Positions 8,158-17,115 of a DNA stretch of 64,000 nucleotides are shown piece after piece. Each line of letters opens with the position of its first letter. Position 1 is the stretch's first letter. Origin of the DNA: Paracoccus laeviglucosivorans (lineage in GTDB: Bacteria; Pseudomonadota; Alphaproteobacteria; Rhodobacterales; Rhodobacteraceae). Position numbers and translations under genes: made by a program. The DNA is taken from the NCBI RefSeq assembly GCF_900182695.1, contig NZ_FXTK01000007.1:1-64000 (forward strand), in the 5' to 3' direction. The notes under the pieces were generated by a model. It searched no databases. It saw nothing but the letters and a program-made list of their open reading frames with translations, and had not been told where the DNA came from.

Positions 8158-9486
8158 ATGGCAGATCTATTCGACAGCGCGCCGCAGGACGGCGCCCCCC
8201 GGCGCGAGGCCAATCGCCCGCTAGCGGACCGCATTCGGCCCGCCAACCTGTCCGATGTCATCGGTCAGGACAAGGTGCTTGGCCCCGACGGTCCGCTGGG
8301 GGCGATGCTTGCCTCGGGCAGTCTGTCGTCGCTGATCCTGTGGGGGCCGCCCGGCGTCGGCAAGACGACCATCGCCCGGCTGCTGGCATTGGAGACCGAT
8401 CTGGCATTCGTGCAGATCTCGGCGATCTTTTCGGGCGTGCCGGAACTGCGCAAGGTATTCGATGCTGCCCGTCTGCGCCGTCAGCAGGGGCGGGGGACGC
8501 TGCTGTTCGTCGATGAAATCCACCGCTTCAACAAGGCGCAGCAGGACAGTTTCCTGCCGCATATGGAGGACGGGACCATCGTTCTGGTCGGCGCGACGAC
8601 CGAAAACCCCAGCTTTGAACTGAACGCCGCCGTCCTGTCGCGCGCGCAGGTCATCGTGCTGCAACGCCTGACGCTGGCCGATCTTGAACGTCTGGCCCAG
8701 CGGGCCGAGCAGGAGACCGGCCGCGCACTGCCGCTGACCGCCGAAGCCCGCGACCGGTTGCTGGAGATGGCGGACGGTGACGGCCGCGCGGCGCTGAACC
8801 TGATCGAGCAGGTGCTGGCGTGGAAAGTGGCGGGCAAACTGGACACCGACCAGCTTTCGCAGCGTCTGATGCGGCGGGCTGCGAAATACGACAAGTCGGG
8901 CGACGAACATTACAACCTGATTTCAGCCCTGCACAAATCGGTGCGCGGCAGCGACCCGGATGCGGCGCTTTACTGGTTCGCACGGATGCTGGAGGGGGGC
9001 GAGGACCCCCGCTATCTGGCCCGTCGCCTGACCCGCATGGCGGTCGAGGATATTGGCCTTGCCGACCCGGCGGCGCAGCGGCACTGTCTGGATGCCTGGG
9101 CGCTTTATGAACGGTTGGGCAGCCCCGAAGGTGAGTTGGCCTTGGCGCAGGCCGTGATCTATCTGGCGCTCGCGCCGAAATCGAACGCGGGATATGTCGC
9201 CTATAAGGGTGCGCGCGCTTTGGCCAAGCAATCAGGCAGCCAGATGCCGCCCGCGCATATCCTGAACGCGCCGACCAGCCTGATGAAGGATCAGGGTTAC
9301 GGCGCGGGCTATGACTATGACCACGATGCCGAGGACGGCTTTTCCGGGCAGAACTACTTTCCCGACGGCATGAAACGGCCTGTGCTGTATTTGCCGGTCG
9401 AACGCGGCTTTGAACGCGATCTGAAAAAGCGCGTTGAATGGTTCGCCAGCCTGCGGCAAAAGCGCCGTTCCGAGGGAAAAGCATGA
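8158..9486 (+). CDS. rarA: replication-associated recombination protein A (AAA+ ATPase)
   Basis: RarA/MgsA acts at stalled replication forks with SSB. The 442-residue protein has Walker A GPPGVGKT at residues 63-70, Walker B DEIH at 119-122 followed by RFNKAQQDSFLP, sensor GATTENPSFE, and a C-terminal tetramerisation region with NAGYVAYKGARA. Length is normal. Its stop overlaps the crcB start by four bases (ATGA, 9483-9486), beginning a chain of translationally coupled genes. Confidence 0.95.
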   Translation: MADLFDSAPQDGAPRREANRPLADRIRPANLSDVIGQDKVLGPDGPLGAMLASGSLSSLILWGPPGVGKTTIARLLALETDLAFVQISAIFSGVPELRKVFDAARLRRQQGRGTLLFVDEIHRFNKAQQDSFLPHMEDGTIVLVGATTENPSFELNAAVLSRAQVIVLQRLTLADLERLAQRAEQETGRALPLTAEARDRLLEMADGDGRAALNLIEQVLAWKVAGKLDTDQLSQRLMRRAAKYDKSGDEHYNLISALHKSVRGSDPDAALYWFARMLEGGEDPRYLARRLTRMAVEDIGLADPAAQRHCLDAWALYERLGSPEGELALAQAVIYLALAPKSNAGYVAYKGARALAKQSGSQMPPAHILNAPTSLMKDQGYGAGYDYDHDAEDGFSGQNYFPDGMKRPVLYLPVERGFERDLKKRVEWFASLRQKRRSEGKA

Positions 9487-9851
9487 ACCCATTTCTTCAG
9501 GTCGCGATTGGCGGGGCGGCGGGATCTGTCCTGCGCTACGGCGTCAATATCGCGGCCCTTCGCATCACCACGCTGCCCTTGGGCACGCTGACGGTCAATA
9601 TCGTCGGCTGCTTTGTCATGGGCGTTCTGGCCAGCGCATTGGCCATGCGCGGCGGGCAGCATCTGGCGCCCTTGCTGCTGACCGGGGTGTTGGGCGGGTT
9701 CACCACGTTTTCCGCCTTTTCGCTGGACACGCTGACCCTGTGGGAACGCGGCGCGGTGGGACTGGCGGTGGGCTATGTCCTGGCCTCGGTCATCTTTTCA
9801 CTTGCGGCGGTCTTCGCCGGTTTGGCCATTGGCCGGGGGATTTTCGCATGA
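9483..9851 (+). CDS. crcB: fluoride channel CrcB/Fluc
   Basis: Fluc proteins form dual-topology dimers that let fluoride leak out of the cell. The 122-residue protein has four hydrophobic spans and family motifs GGAAGSVLRYG, GTLTVNIVGCFVMG and GVLGGFTTFSAFS. ATG 9483 overlaps the rarA stop and the gene ends in an overlap with rluC. No fluoride riboswitch precedes it, as expected for an internal operon gene. Confidence 0.93.
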   Translation: MNPFLQVAIGGAAGSVLRYGVNIAALRITTLPLGTLTVNIVGCFVMGVLASALAMRGGQHLAPLLLTGVLGGFTTFSAFSLDTLTLWERGAVGLAVGYVLASVIFSLAAVFAGLAIGRGIFA

Positions 9852-10891
9852 GCGTGCAGACCATTCGCATTGGCGAAGACGAAGGCGACCAGCGCGTCGA
9901 TCGCTGGCTGAAAAAGCGTTTCCCGCAGCTGACTCAGGGGGCCGTTGAAAAGATGTGCCGCACCGGGCAGTTGCGCGTCGATGGCGGGCGGGTCAAGGCC
10001 AATACCCGCCTTGAGGCGGGGCAGGAAATCCGCGTCCCGCCGCTGCCGCAGGGCGAAGCGCCCGCGCCGAAACCGCGCACCCGCGTGACGAATTCGGATG
10101 CCGAGATGATCCAGTCCTGCGTCTTGTGGCGGGATGAACATATCATCGCGCTGAACAAGCCGCCGGGCCTGCCATCACAAGGCGGCAGCGGGCAGGGCGA
10201 CCGGCACGTGGACGGTCTGACCGAGGCGCTGATGTTCGGCTACAAGGACAAGCCCAAGCTGGTGCATCGTCTGGACAAGGATACGTCCGGCGTGCTGCTG
10301 CTGGCGCGGACGGACCGGATCGCGCGGGCTTTGTCCGAGGCGTTTCGTCACCGCCTGACCCGCAAGATCTATTGGGCTGCCGTTGCGGGTGTGCCCCATC
10401 CGCGCATGGGCTCGATCAAATACGGGCTGGTCAAGGCGCCGGGCCGTGGCCGCATGGGCGAGGGCGAAAAGATGGTTGCCGTCCTGCCCAGCGAGGTGGC
10501 GACGACCGAAGGCGCCAAGCGTGCCCATACCGATTACGCGGTGCTGTCGGGTCTGGGCGGTCGCGTCAGCTGGGTCGCGATGGTTCCGGTCACGGGCCGC
10601 ACGCATCAGTTGCGGGCGCATATGTCCGAAATGGGCCATCCGATCGTCGGGGATGGGAAATATGGCGGCTCGGGTCAGGAAAACCTTGGCGACGGCTGGG
10701 GTGCGCAACTGGGCGGAGAGATCAGCAAGAAGCTGCACCTGCACGCCCGGCTGATCCGGTTTGAGCATCCGATCACCAAAAAGCTGATCACGGTGACGGC
10801 ACCCTTGCCCGATCACATGGTGCGGACGTGGGACACGCTGGGCTGGCACGAAAACGACGTGCCCGAAGACCCGTTCGAGGATGCGCAATGA
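9848..10891 (+). CDS. rluC: 23S rRNA pseudouridine synthase, RluC type
   Basis: The 347-residue enzyme has an N-terminal S4 RNA-binding domain (RVDRWLKKRFPQLTQGAVEK) and a RluA-family catalytic domain with HRLDKDTSGVLLLAR, where Asp143 is the nucleophile. RTHQLRAHM is the usual C-terminal motif. RluC modifies 23S positions 955, 2504 and 2580 in E. coli; RluC rather than RluD is inferred from overall type. Start and stop are coupled to crcB and the following HAD gene by ATGA overlaps. Confidence 0.9.
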   Translation: MSVQTIRIGEDEGDQRVDRWLKKRFPQLTQGAVEKMCRTGQLRVDGGRVKANTRLEAGQEIRVPPLPQGEAPAPKPRTRVTNSDAEMIQSCVLWRDEHIIALNKPPGLPSQGGSGQGDRHVDGLTEALMFGYKDKPKLVHRLDKDTSGVLLLARTDRIARALSEAFRHRLTRKIYWAAVAGVPHPRMGSIKYGLVKAPGRGRMGEGEKMVAVLPSEVATTEGAKRAHTDYAVLSGLGGRVSWVAMVPVTGRTHQLRAHMSEMGHPIVGDGKYGGSGQENLGDGWGAQLGGEISKKLHLHARLIRFEHPITKKLITVTAPLPDHMVRTWDTLGWHENDVPEDPFEDAQ

Positions 10892-11559
10892 AACTGGTCC
10901 TGTTCGATGTCGATGGCACGCTGGTCAACAGCCAGCACGAAATCACCCAGTCGATGAATCTGGGCATGAAATCGGCGGGTCTGCCCGAGATGGATCCGGC
11001 GCTGATCCTGTCCATCGTCGGCCTGTCATTGCCCATAGCCGTCGCGCGGCTGCTGCCCGAGGCGACGCCCGATCAGCATGATCGTGTTGTGCTGGGCTAC
11101 CGTGAGGCTTTTTTCGCATCGCGCACCGCCGGGGCATTGCCGCCGCTTTACGATGGTGCGCTGGATTGTCTGGACGCGCTGGCCGCGCAGGACGAGGTGC
11201 TGCTGGGCATCGCCACCGGCAAGGCGATGCGGGGGCTGGTTTCGCTGCTGGACGGACATGGGCTGGGCACCCGTTTCATCACCAAGCAGACAGCCGATGG
11301 GCACCCGTCAAAGCCACATCCGGCGATGCTGCACAGCGCGCTGTCGGAAACGGGAGTTGCAGCCGGGCGCGCGGTGATGATCGGCGATACCAGCTTTGAC
11401 ATGGAAATGGCGCGCAGCGCGGGCATTCTGGGCTTTGGCGTCAGCTGGGGCTATCACCCGTCGCAGGAATTGCACGCAGCCGGGGCGGCGCTGGTCGCGC
11501 CCGATTATGCCGCACTGACGCAGGCATTGCTGGATTGGACGACAAAGGAAACCGCATGA
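10888..11559 (+). CDS. HAD-superfamily phosphatase, phosphoglycolate-phosphatase-like
   Basis: The 223-residue protein is a class IA HAD hydrolase. DVDGT at residues 7-11 carries the nucleophile Asp7 and Asp9, GIATGK holds motif II, the Lys of KPHPAM is motif III, and GDTSFDMEMA is motif IV. The helical cap lies at roughly residues 15-85. The substrate is not determined by these motifs; phosphoglycolate or another small sugar/nucleotide phosphate is likely. It is coupled to rluC and to the ATP12 chaperone by four-base overlaps, an order seen in other Rhodobacterales as far as I recall. Confidence 0.85.
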   Translation: MKLVLFDVDGTLVNSQHEITQSMNLGMKSAGLPEMDPALILSIVGLSLPIAVARLLPEATPDQHDRVVLGYREAFFASRTAGALPPLYDGALDCLDALAAQDEVLLGIATGKAMRGLVSLLDGHGLGTRFITKQTADGHPSKPHPAMLHSALSETGVAAGRAVMIGDTSFDMEMARSAGILGFGVSWGYHPSQELHAAGAALVAPDYAALTQALLDWTTKETA

Positions 11560-12272
11560 GCAGCGAATGGAAAGCCCGGCGTTTCTGGAAATCCGCCAGC
11601 ACCCGTGCGGTCGATGCGGGGCACGAGGTTGTGCTGGATGACCGTCCGCTGCGGACACCGGGCAAGCTGGCGCTGGTGCTGCCGACCAAGGCGCTTGCGC
11701 AGGCTATCGCTGAGGAATGGGACGCGCAGGCCGATGTGATCGATCCGAGCACGATGCCACTGACCCGTGCCGCGAATTCAGCGATTGAAAAGGTCACGCC
11801 GCAATTTCACGGCGTGGCCGAGATGCTGGCCGATTACGGCGGCACGGATCTGCTGTCCTATCGTGCCGAGGCGCCCGATGCGCTGGTGGAACAGCAGGCG
11901 GCGGGGTGGGATCCGCTGATTGACTGGGCCGCCACCCGGTTGCACGCGCCGCTGCGGATCACGCATGGCGTTATCCCTGTGCCGCAGGATGAAACCGCGC
12001 TGCTGAATTTGCGGGCAGCGGTCGGCGGGCTTGATCCCTTTGGCCTGACCGCGCTGCATGATCTGGTGACGTTGCCCGGATCGCTGGTGCTGGGGTTGGC
12101 GGTGATCCACGGCAGGCTGGACGCGGATCAGGCCCACGCGCTTGCCAGAATTGATGAGGAATTCCAAGCAGATCGCTGGGGCCGCGACGATGAGGCCGAC
12201 GAGGCGGCGGCAGGCCGGCTGGAGGCGATGCGCGTGGCCCAGCGGTTTTGGGAACTTAGCCGCCCCGCCTAA
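11556..12272 (+). CDS. ATP12-type F1-ATPase assembly chaperone
   Basis: ATP12 binds the alpha subunit during F1-ATPase assembly and is confined to mitochondria and alphaproteobacteria. The 238-residue protein starts WKARRFWK and contains LDDRPLRTPGK, a family hallmark, followed by AEEWDAQ and the conserved C-terminal helix region GSLVLGLAVIHGRL. It is the last of the coupled row beginning with rarA. A short AAGCC/GGCTT hairpin lies across its stop (12270-12283). Confidence 0.92.
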   Translation: MSSEWKARRFWKSASTRAVDAGHEVVLDDRPLRTPGKLALVLPTKALAQAIAEEWDAQADVIDPSTMPLTRAANSAIEKVTPQFHGVAEMLADYGGTDLLSYRAEAPDALVEQQAAGWDPLIDWAATRLHAPLRITHGVIPVPQDETALLNLRAAVGGLDPFGLTALHDLVTLPGSLVLGLAVIHGRLDADQAHALARIDEEFQADRWGRDDEADEAAAGRLEAMRVAQRFWELSRPA

Positions 12273-12289
12273 GCCTTTCGGCTTATTCC

Positions 12290-12318
12290 TTGACGGATGA
12301 TCCACCATCGGCACAATG
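12290..12318 (+). promoter_or_regulatory. candidate sigma-70 promoter for the amino-acid ABC operon
   Basis: TTGACG (12290-12295) and ACAATG (12313-12318) are spaced by 17 bases, 114 bases before the binding-protein start. The -35 box is near consensus and the -10 box is weak. This is by inspection only. Confidence 0.35.
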
Positions 12319-12431
12319 CCGCTTATGGGGGCAGCCGATCTGTTCCCTTGGCTCAGGCGGGCTGGCCTTATGGTCCCCGGCTTCCGAACGGCCCGCTGTC
12401 TCGGGCTGGAAGAACAACAGAGAGGATTCCC

Positions 12432-13457
12432 ATGAAGAAATCTGCACTCTTCGGCTCGGTTACCGTGATCGCACTTGCTGCGACGGGCGCCATGGCCGCT
12501 GAAGGCGACACGCTGAAAGAGGTCAAAGCCCGCGGCGTGCTGAACTGCGGTGTGAACACTGGCCTTGTCGGTTTTGCTGCGCCTGATGCGAATGGCAACT
12601 GGTCGGGCTTTGATGTGTCGTTCTGCAAGGCCGTGGCCGCTGCCGTTCTGGGCGATGCGACCAAGGTGAAATACGTGCCGACCACCGGCCAGACGCGCTT
12701 TACCGCGCTGTCCTCGGGCGAGGTGGACCTGCTGGCGCGGAACTCGACCTGGACGTTCCAGCGCGACACCGACCTGAAACTGGATTTCATCGGCGTCAAC
12801 TATTACGACGGTCAGGGCTTCATGGTCCGCAAGGATCTGGGCGTTTCGTCAGCCAAGGAGCTGGACGGCGCGACGATCTGCATCCAGACCGGCACCACGA
12901 CCGAGCTGAACCTGGCCGACTATTTCAAGGCCAACAACATGACCTATCAGCCGGTCAACATCGATTCGAACGCCGAAGGCGAGCAGCAATACATGGCGGG
13001 CGCCTGCGACGCCTATACCACCGACGCATCGGGCCTTGCTGCGACGCGCGCATCCTTCGCGGACCCCGAAAACCACATCATCCTGCCCGAGATCATTTCC
13101 AAGGAACCGCTTGGGCCGGCAGTCCGCCATGGCGACAACAACTGGGGCGACATCACGCGCTGGACGCTTTACGCGCTGATCGCGGCCGAAGAATACGGTG
13201 TCACCTCGGCCAATATCGAGGAGTTGTCCAAATCCTCGACCAACCCCGAGGTTCAGCGTCTGCTGGGCGCGACCGACAATCTTGGCGGCATGATCGGCCT
13301 TGACGCCGCATGGGCCAAGAACGCCATCAAGGCGGGCGGCAACTATGGCGAAATCTTCGCGGCCACCATCGGCGAGCAGACCCCGATCGGTCTGGCGCGT
13401 GGCCTGAACGCGCAATGGACCCAGGGTGGTCTGATGTATGCGATGCCCTTCCGCTAA
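12432..13457 (+). CDS. aapJ: general L-amino-acid ABC transporter, periplasmic binding protein (AapJ/BztA type)
   Basis: The 341-residue protein has a Sec signal peptide (MKKSALFGSVTVIALAATGAMA) followed by a family-3 solute-binding fold: LKEVKARGVLNCGVN, WSGFDVSFCKAVAAAVLGD and ICIQTGTTTELNLADYF. Length equals AapJ of rhizobia. Aap transports many L-amino acids; the homologous Bzt system of Rhodobacter prefers Glu, Gln, Asp and Asn, and the sequence does not decide between them. ATG 12432 is set by AGAGGA (12421-12426) and by the signal peptide. It is first in a complete four-gene importer. Confidence 0.93.
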   Translation: MKKSALFGSVTVIALAATGAMAAEGDTLKEVKARGVLNCGVNTGLVGFAAPDANGNWSGFDVSFCKAVAAAVLGDATKVKYVPTTGQTRFTALSSGEVDLLARNSTWTFQRDTDLKLDFIGVNYYDGQGFMVRKDLGVSSAKELDGATICIQTGTTTELNLADYFKANNMTYQPVNIDSNAEGEQQYMAGACDAYTTDASGLAATRASFADPENHIILPEIISKEPLGPAVRHGDNNWGDITRWTLYALIAAEEYGVTSANIEELSKSSTNPEVQRLLGATDNLGGMIGLDAAWAKNAIKAGGNYGEIFAATIGEQTPIGLARGLNAQWTQGGLMYAMPFR

Positions 13458-13467
13458 GCGGTGAAGA

Positions 13468-13496
13468 AACGGGCGGGGCGGATCGCCTCGCCCGTT
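13468..13496 (+). terminator. attenuating hairpin between binding-protein and permease genes
   Basis: AACGGGCG (13468-13475) pairs with CGCCCGTT (13489-13496), with further pairing toward the loop. It has no full U-tract. Such hairpins behind binding-protein genes usually stabilise the upstream message and lower permease expression. Confidence 0.55.
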
Positions 13497-13559
13497 CGAA
13501 TTTCTGCCGGAGCCACAAGCGGGCATCAGACCTGCGATCCGGCCAACAGGGGGTAACTC

Positions 13560-14816
13560 ATGGTTGACTTTCCAGCAGGCGCGGCATCCCAGCCCTTCCG
13601 CCTGTCGATGTTGATTTACGACAAGCGATACCGGTCGCTGACCATTCAGGCGGTGGTGTTCATCCTTGTCATGCTGGCGGCAAGCTGGCTGATCGACAAC
13701 ACGCTGAGAAACCTTGCCATCATGGGCAAGACCTTCAGCTTTGAATTCCTGTTCCGGCGCGCCGGATACGACATTCCCCAGCAGCTCATCCCCTATAACT
13801 CGGACGACACGCATCTGCGGGCGTCGATCGTCGGGTTTCTGAACACGCTGCAGGTTTCGATCCTTGGCTGCATCGCGGCGACGCTGGTGGGGGTCGTCGT
13901 GGGCGTGTTGCGGCTGTCATCGAACTGGCTGATCGCGCGGCTGATGACGGTCTATGTCGAGGTGTTCCGAAACATCCCGCTGCTGCTGTGGATCCTGGTG
14001 ATCCTTGCGCTGTTCACCGAGGTCATGCCGCCGCCGAACGCCTATCGGGGCGATACGCCGCAGGCCAGCATGATCATGTTCGACCTGATCGCGCCGACGA
14101 ACCGCTATACAGCCATCCCCTCGATCGGGATGACCAATCCGCCGGGCACCATTTCACTGGGCCGCGAAGGCATCAGCTGGGCGCTGATCGCCTATGCCGT
14201 GGTGATCGCGGCGGCCTTTGTCGCGCATCGCATGATGCGTGCATGGGCGCAGCGCGTGCAGGAACAGACCGGCCAGCGGCCCACGACGTGGTGGAAAACG
14301 CTGGCGATGTATCTGGTGCCGGTGCTTTTGCTGACCTGGTGGTTTGGCCTGCACCTGATCCCGCCGGTTCTGCGCGGCTTCAACTTTGCCGAAGGCATCA
14401 ATCTGGACAACGCCTTTGTCGTGCTGTGGCTGGCCTTGACGCTTTACACCGGCGCATTCATCGCGGAAATCGTCCGGGCCGGTATCCTTGCCGTCAGCCG
14501 TGGCCAGTCCGAGGCGGCGTTTGCGCTGGGGATGCGTCCGCGCCGCACGATGTCGCTGGTGATCCTGCCCCAGGCTTTGCGCGTGATCGTGCCGCCGCTG
14601 ATTTCGCAATACCTTAACCTGACCAAGAACAGCTCGCTGGCGATTGCCGTGGGCTACATGGACCTGCGCGGCACGCTGGGCGGCACGACGCTGAACCAGA
14701 CCGGCCGAGAGATGGAGTGCATGGTTCTGATGATGGGCGTCTATCTGGTGCTGAGCCTGATTATCTCGGGCGGGATGAACGTGTTCAATTCCCGCGTAAA
14801 GCTAAGGGAGCGGTGA
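13560..14816 (+). CDS. aapQ: amino-acid ABC transporter permease (AapQ/BztB type)
   Basis: The 418-residue integral membrane protein has an N-terminal span near residues 30-50 and a HisM-type permease core with FLNTLQVSILGCIAATLVGV and VEVFRNIPLLLWI. The EAA loop reads RGQSEAAFALGMRPRRTMSLVILPQALRVI in part (EAAFALGM). A long hydrophilic insertion with extra spans in mid-protein is typical of Aap/Bzt permeases compared with short HisQ/M proteins. GGGGGT precedes ATG 13560. Its stop is one base before the next gene. Confidence 0.92.
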   Translation: MVDFPAGAASQPFRLSMLIYDKRYRSLTIQAVVFILVMLAASWLIDNTLRNLAIMGKTFSFEFLFRRAGYDIPQQLIPYNSDDTHLRASIVGFLNTLQVSILGCIAATLVGVVVGVLRLSSNWLIARLMTVYVEVFRNIPLLLWILVILALFTEVMPPPNAYRGDTPQASMIMFDLIAPTNRYTAIPSIGMTNPPGTISLGREGISWALIAYAVVIAAAFVAHRMMRAWAQRVQEQTGQRPTTWWKTLAMYLVPVLLLTWWFGLHLIPPVLRGFNFAEGINLDNAFVVLWLALTLYTGAFIAEIVRAGILAVSRGQSEAAFALGMRPRRTMSLVILPQALRVIVPPLISQYLNLTKNSSLAIAVGYMDLRGTLGGTTLNQTGREMECMVLMMGVYLVLSLIISGGMNVFNSRVKLRER

Positions 14817-14817
14817 T

Positions 14818-16269
14818 ATGAGCGAGACCCACGCCCAGACCGTCGCCTATGTCCGCGACACCATGCTGCCCGAACAGCCGCCGCCGCTAAGCCAAAAGGG
14901 CGCGGTGAAATGGCTGCGGGAAAACCTGTTCTCGGGTCCGGTGAATATCGGGTTGACGCTGCTGGGGCTTTTGATCCTGTGGATGGTGTTCCACACGGTC
15001 TGGCCGTTCCTTGCCCATTCGGTCTGGAACGCCAACAGCATCGCGGAATGCCGCCAGATCGTCACGGCGACTTACGGGCCGGATGCGACCGGCGCCTGTT
15101 TCGCCGTTATCAAGCATCGCTGGAACCAGTTCATTTTCGGCTTTTACCCCGCCGAGCTTTACTGGCGCCCGGTTCTGGCCTTTGGCGCGCTGTTTCTGGC
15201 GCTGGCCCCGGTGCTGTTTTCCGACAGCCGCCGCGCGCGCTGGATCGTCGTGGCTGCCGCTGCGATCCTGACCTTTGTCATCGCGCAGGTGCTGGGGGCG
15301 CCCACGCCGCAATTGGTGGCCATCGCGATCCTGCTGATCGGCTGGGCCGCGCTGATCGAGATGCGCCCGAACTGGGCCATCCTTGCCTCGTTGATCTATC
15401 CGTTCCTTGCGGTCTGGCTGCTTTGGGGCGGATCATTCTGGTCGCCGGTGGTGGCGCTTGCGGGCTTTGTGATCGGCTTTCTGGTGTGGCGCGCGCTGGC
15501 GCGTTACGGAATGCTGGCCTTTGCAGCGGGCGTCGTCGCGGCGGCGATCTGGTGGCTGGTGCTGGACAAGCAGGTTGCCGGCGCATTGTCGAGCATTCTG
15601 CCGATCGGCCTGCGGCCCGTGTCGTCGGACCAGTTCGGGGGGTTCGTCCTGTCGATCACCATCGGCGTCGCGGGCATTGCCATGTCGCTGCCTTTGGGCG
15701 TGATTCTGGCGCTGGCGCGACGGTCGGACCTGCCCCTGGTCAAGACCATGGCGGTGATGTTCATCGAATTCATCCGGGGCGTGCCGCTGATCACGCTGCT
15801 GTTCGTGGCGTCCTTGCTGCTGAACTATTTCCTGCCGCCGGGGACGAATTTCGACATCATCCTGCGGGTCATCATCATGGTGACGCTGTTTTCATCTGCC
15901 TATATGGCCGAGGTGATCCGGGGTGGTCTGGCCGCCCTGCCCAAAGGCCAGTATGAGGCGGCGGACGCGCTGGGGCTGGACTATTGGAAGGCGCAGCGGC
16001 TGATCGTGCTGCCGCAGGCGCTGAAGATCAGTATTCCCGGCATCGTTTCGACCTTTATCGGCATGTTCAAGGACACCACGCTGGTCGTCTTCGTGGGCCT
16101 GTTCGATCCGCTAAAGGCCATGGCCGATACCATCCGCGCGAGCTTCGAATGGAAGGGTGCCTATTGGGAGCCCTATATCTTCGTCGGCTCGATCTTCTTC
16201 ATCCTCTGCTTCGGCATGTCGCGTTATTCCATGTATCTGGAACGCCGCCTGAAGCGCGACCACCGCTGA
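14818..16269 (+). CDS. aapM: amino-acid ABC transporter permease (AapM/BztC type)
   Basis: The 483-residue protein has a cytoplasmic N-terminus, an extended set of hydrophobic segments around residues 115-260, and a C-terminal HisM-like domain with [40 protein letters not shown] and the EAA loop [19 protein letters not shown]. It is longer than rhizobial AapM (about 384 residues) because of the hydrophobic insertion, closer to BztC. It pairs with the preceding permease as the heterodimeric channel. Confidence 0.9.
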   Translation: MSETHAQTVAYVRDTMLPEQPPPLSQKGAVKWLRENLFSGPVNIGLTLLGLLILWMVFHTVWPFLAHSVWNANSIAECRQIVTATYGPDATGACFAVIKHRWNQFIFGFYPAELYWRPVLAFGALFLALAPVLFSDSRRARWIVVAAAAILTFVIAQVLGAPTPQLVAIAILLIGWAALIEMRPNWAILASLIYPFLAVWLLWGGSFWSPVVALAGFVIGFLVWRALARYGMLAFAAGVVAAAIWWLVLDKQVAGALSSILPIGLRPVSSDQFGGFVLSITIGVAGIAMSLPLGVILALARRSDLPLVKTMAVMFIEFIRGVPLITLLFVASLLLNYFLPPGTNFDIILRVIIMVTLFSSAYMAEVIRGGLAALPKGQYEAADALGLDYWKAQRLIVLPQALKISIPGIVSTFIGMFKDTTLVVFVGLFDPLKAMADTIRASFEWKGAYWEPYIFVGSIFFILCFGMSRYSMYLERRLKRDHR

Positions 16270-16279
16270 GGAGCATCAA

Positions 16280-17050
16280 ATGGCAATTCAGGCACAAGCA
16301 CAGACGCAACTGGGCGAAACCGCGATCGAAATCGCCAAGCTGAACAAGTGGTATGGCACATTTCACGTGCTGCGCGACATCGACCTGAACGTCAGTCGCG
16401 GTGAGCGTATTGTGATCGCCGGGCCGTCCGGTTCGGGGAAATCGACGCTGATCCGCTGCATCAACCGGCTGGAGGAGCACCAGTCCGGCCGCATCGTCGT
16501 GGATGGGACCGAACTGACCAACGACCTGAAGAACATCGACAGGGTGCGGTCCGAGGTCGGGATGGTATTTCAGCATTTCAACCTGTTCCCGCATCTGACC
16601 ATTCTGGAAAACTGCACGCTGGCCCCGATCTGGGTGCGCAAGATCCCGAAAAAGCAGGCCGAGGAAACGGCCATGCACTTTCTGACCAAGGTGAAGATCC
16701 CTGATCAGGCGCTGAAATATCCCGGTCAGCTTTCCGGCGGCCAGCAGCAGCGCGTGGCGATTGCCCGCGCGCTGTGCATGCGCCCGCGCATCATGCTGTT
16801 TGACGAACCCACCAGCGCCCTTGACCCCGAGATGATCAAGGAGGTGCTGGACACCATGATCGAACTGGCCGAGGACGGGATGACCATGCTGTGCGTCACG
16901 CATGAGATGGGCTTTGCCCAAGCCGTCGCGCATCGCGTGATCTTCATGGATCAGGGTCAGATCGTCGAACAGAACACCCCGACCGAGTTTTTCAACAATC
17001 CCAAATCGGAACGCACCAAGCTGTTCCTTAGCCAGATCCTCGGGCATTAG
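16280..17050 (+). CDS. aapP: amino-acid ABC transporter ATPase (AapP/BztD type)
   Basis: The 256-residue ATPase has Walker [11 protein letters not shown]-loop [12 protein letters not shown], signature [15 protein letters not shown], Walker [15 protein letters not shown] and the H-loop in VTHEMGFA. It energises the importer of the two upstream permeases. Length is normal for polar amino-acid ABC ATPases. It starts 10 bases after the permease with a GAGGAG site, and a GC-rich hairpin follows it. Confidence 0.95.
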   Translation: MAIQAQAQTQLGETAIEIAKLNKWYGTFHVLRDIDLNVSRGERIVIAGPSGSGKSTLIRCINRLEEHQSGRIVVDGTELTNDLKNIDRVRSEVGMVFQHFNLFPHLTILENCTLAPIWVRKIPKKQAEETAMHFLTKVKIPDQALKYPGQLSGGQQQRVAIARALCMRPRIMLFDEPTSALDPEMIKEVLDTMIELAEDGMTMLCVTHEMGFAQAVAHRVIFMDQGQIVEQNTPTEFFNNPKSERTKLFLSQILGH

Positions 17051-17063
17051 GTTTCTCAGGTTG

Positions 17064-17082
17064 CCGGGGCGGCTGGCCCCGG
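17064..17082 (+). terminator. GC-rich hairpin after the amino-acid ABC operon
   Basis: CCGGGGC (17064-17070) pairs with GCCCCGG (17076-17082). There is no T-tract, so it may be a stabilising 3' hairpin rather than a strong terminator. Confidence 0.4.
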
Positions 17083-17115
17083 TCTATCCTGCGCGCAAAT
17101 TCTTCGGAGGCGCGG

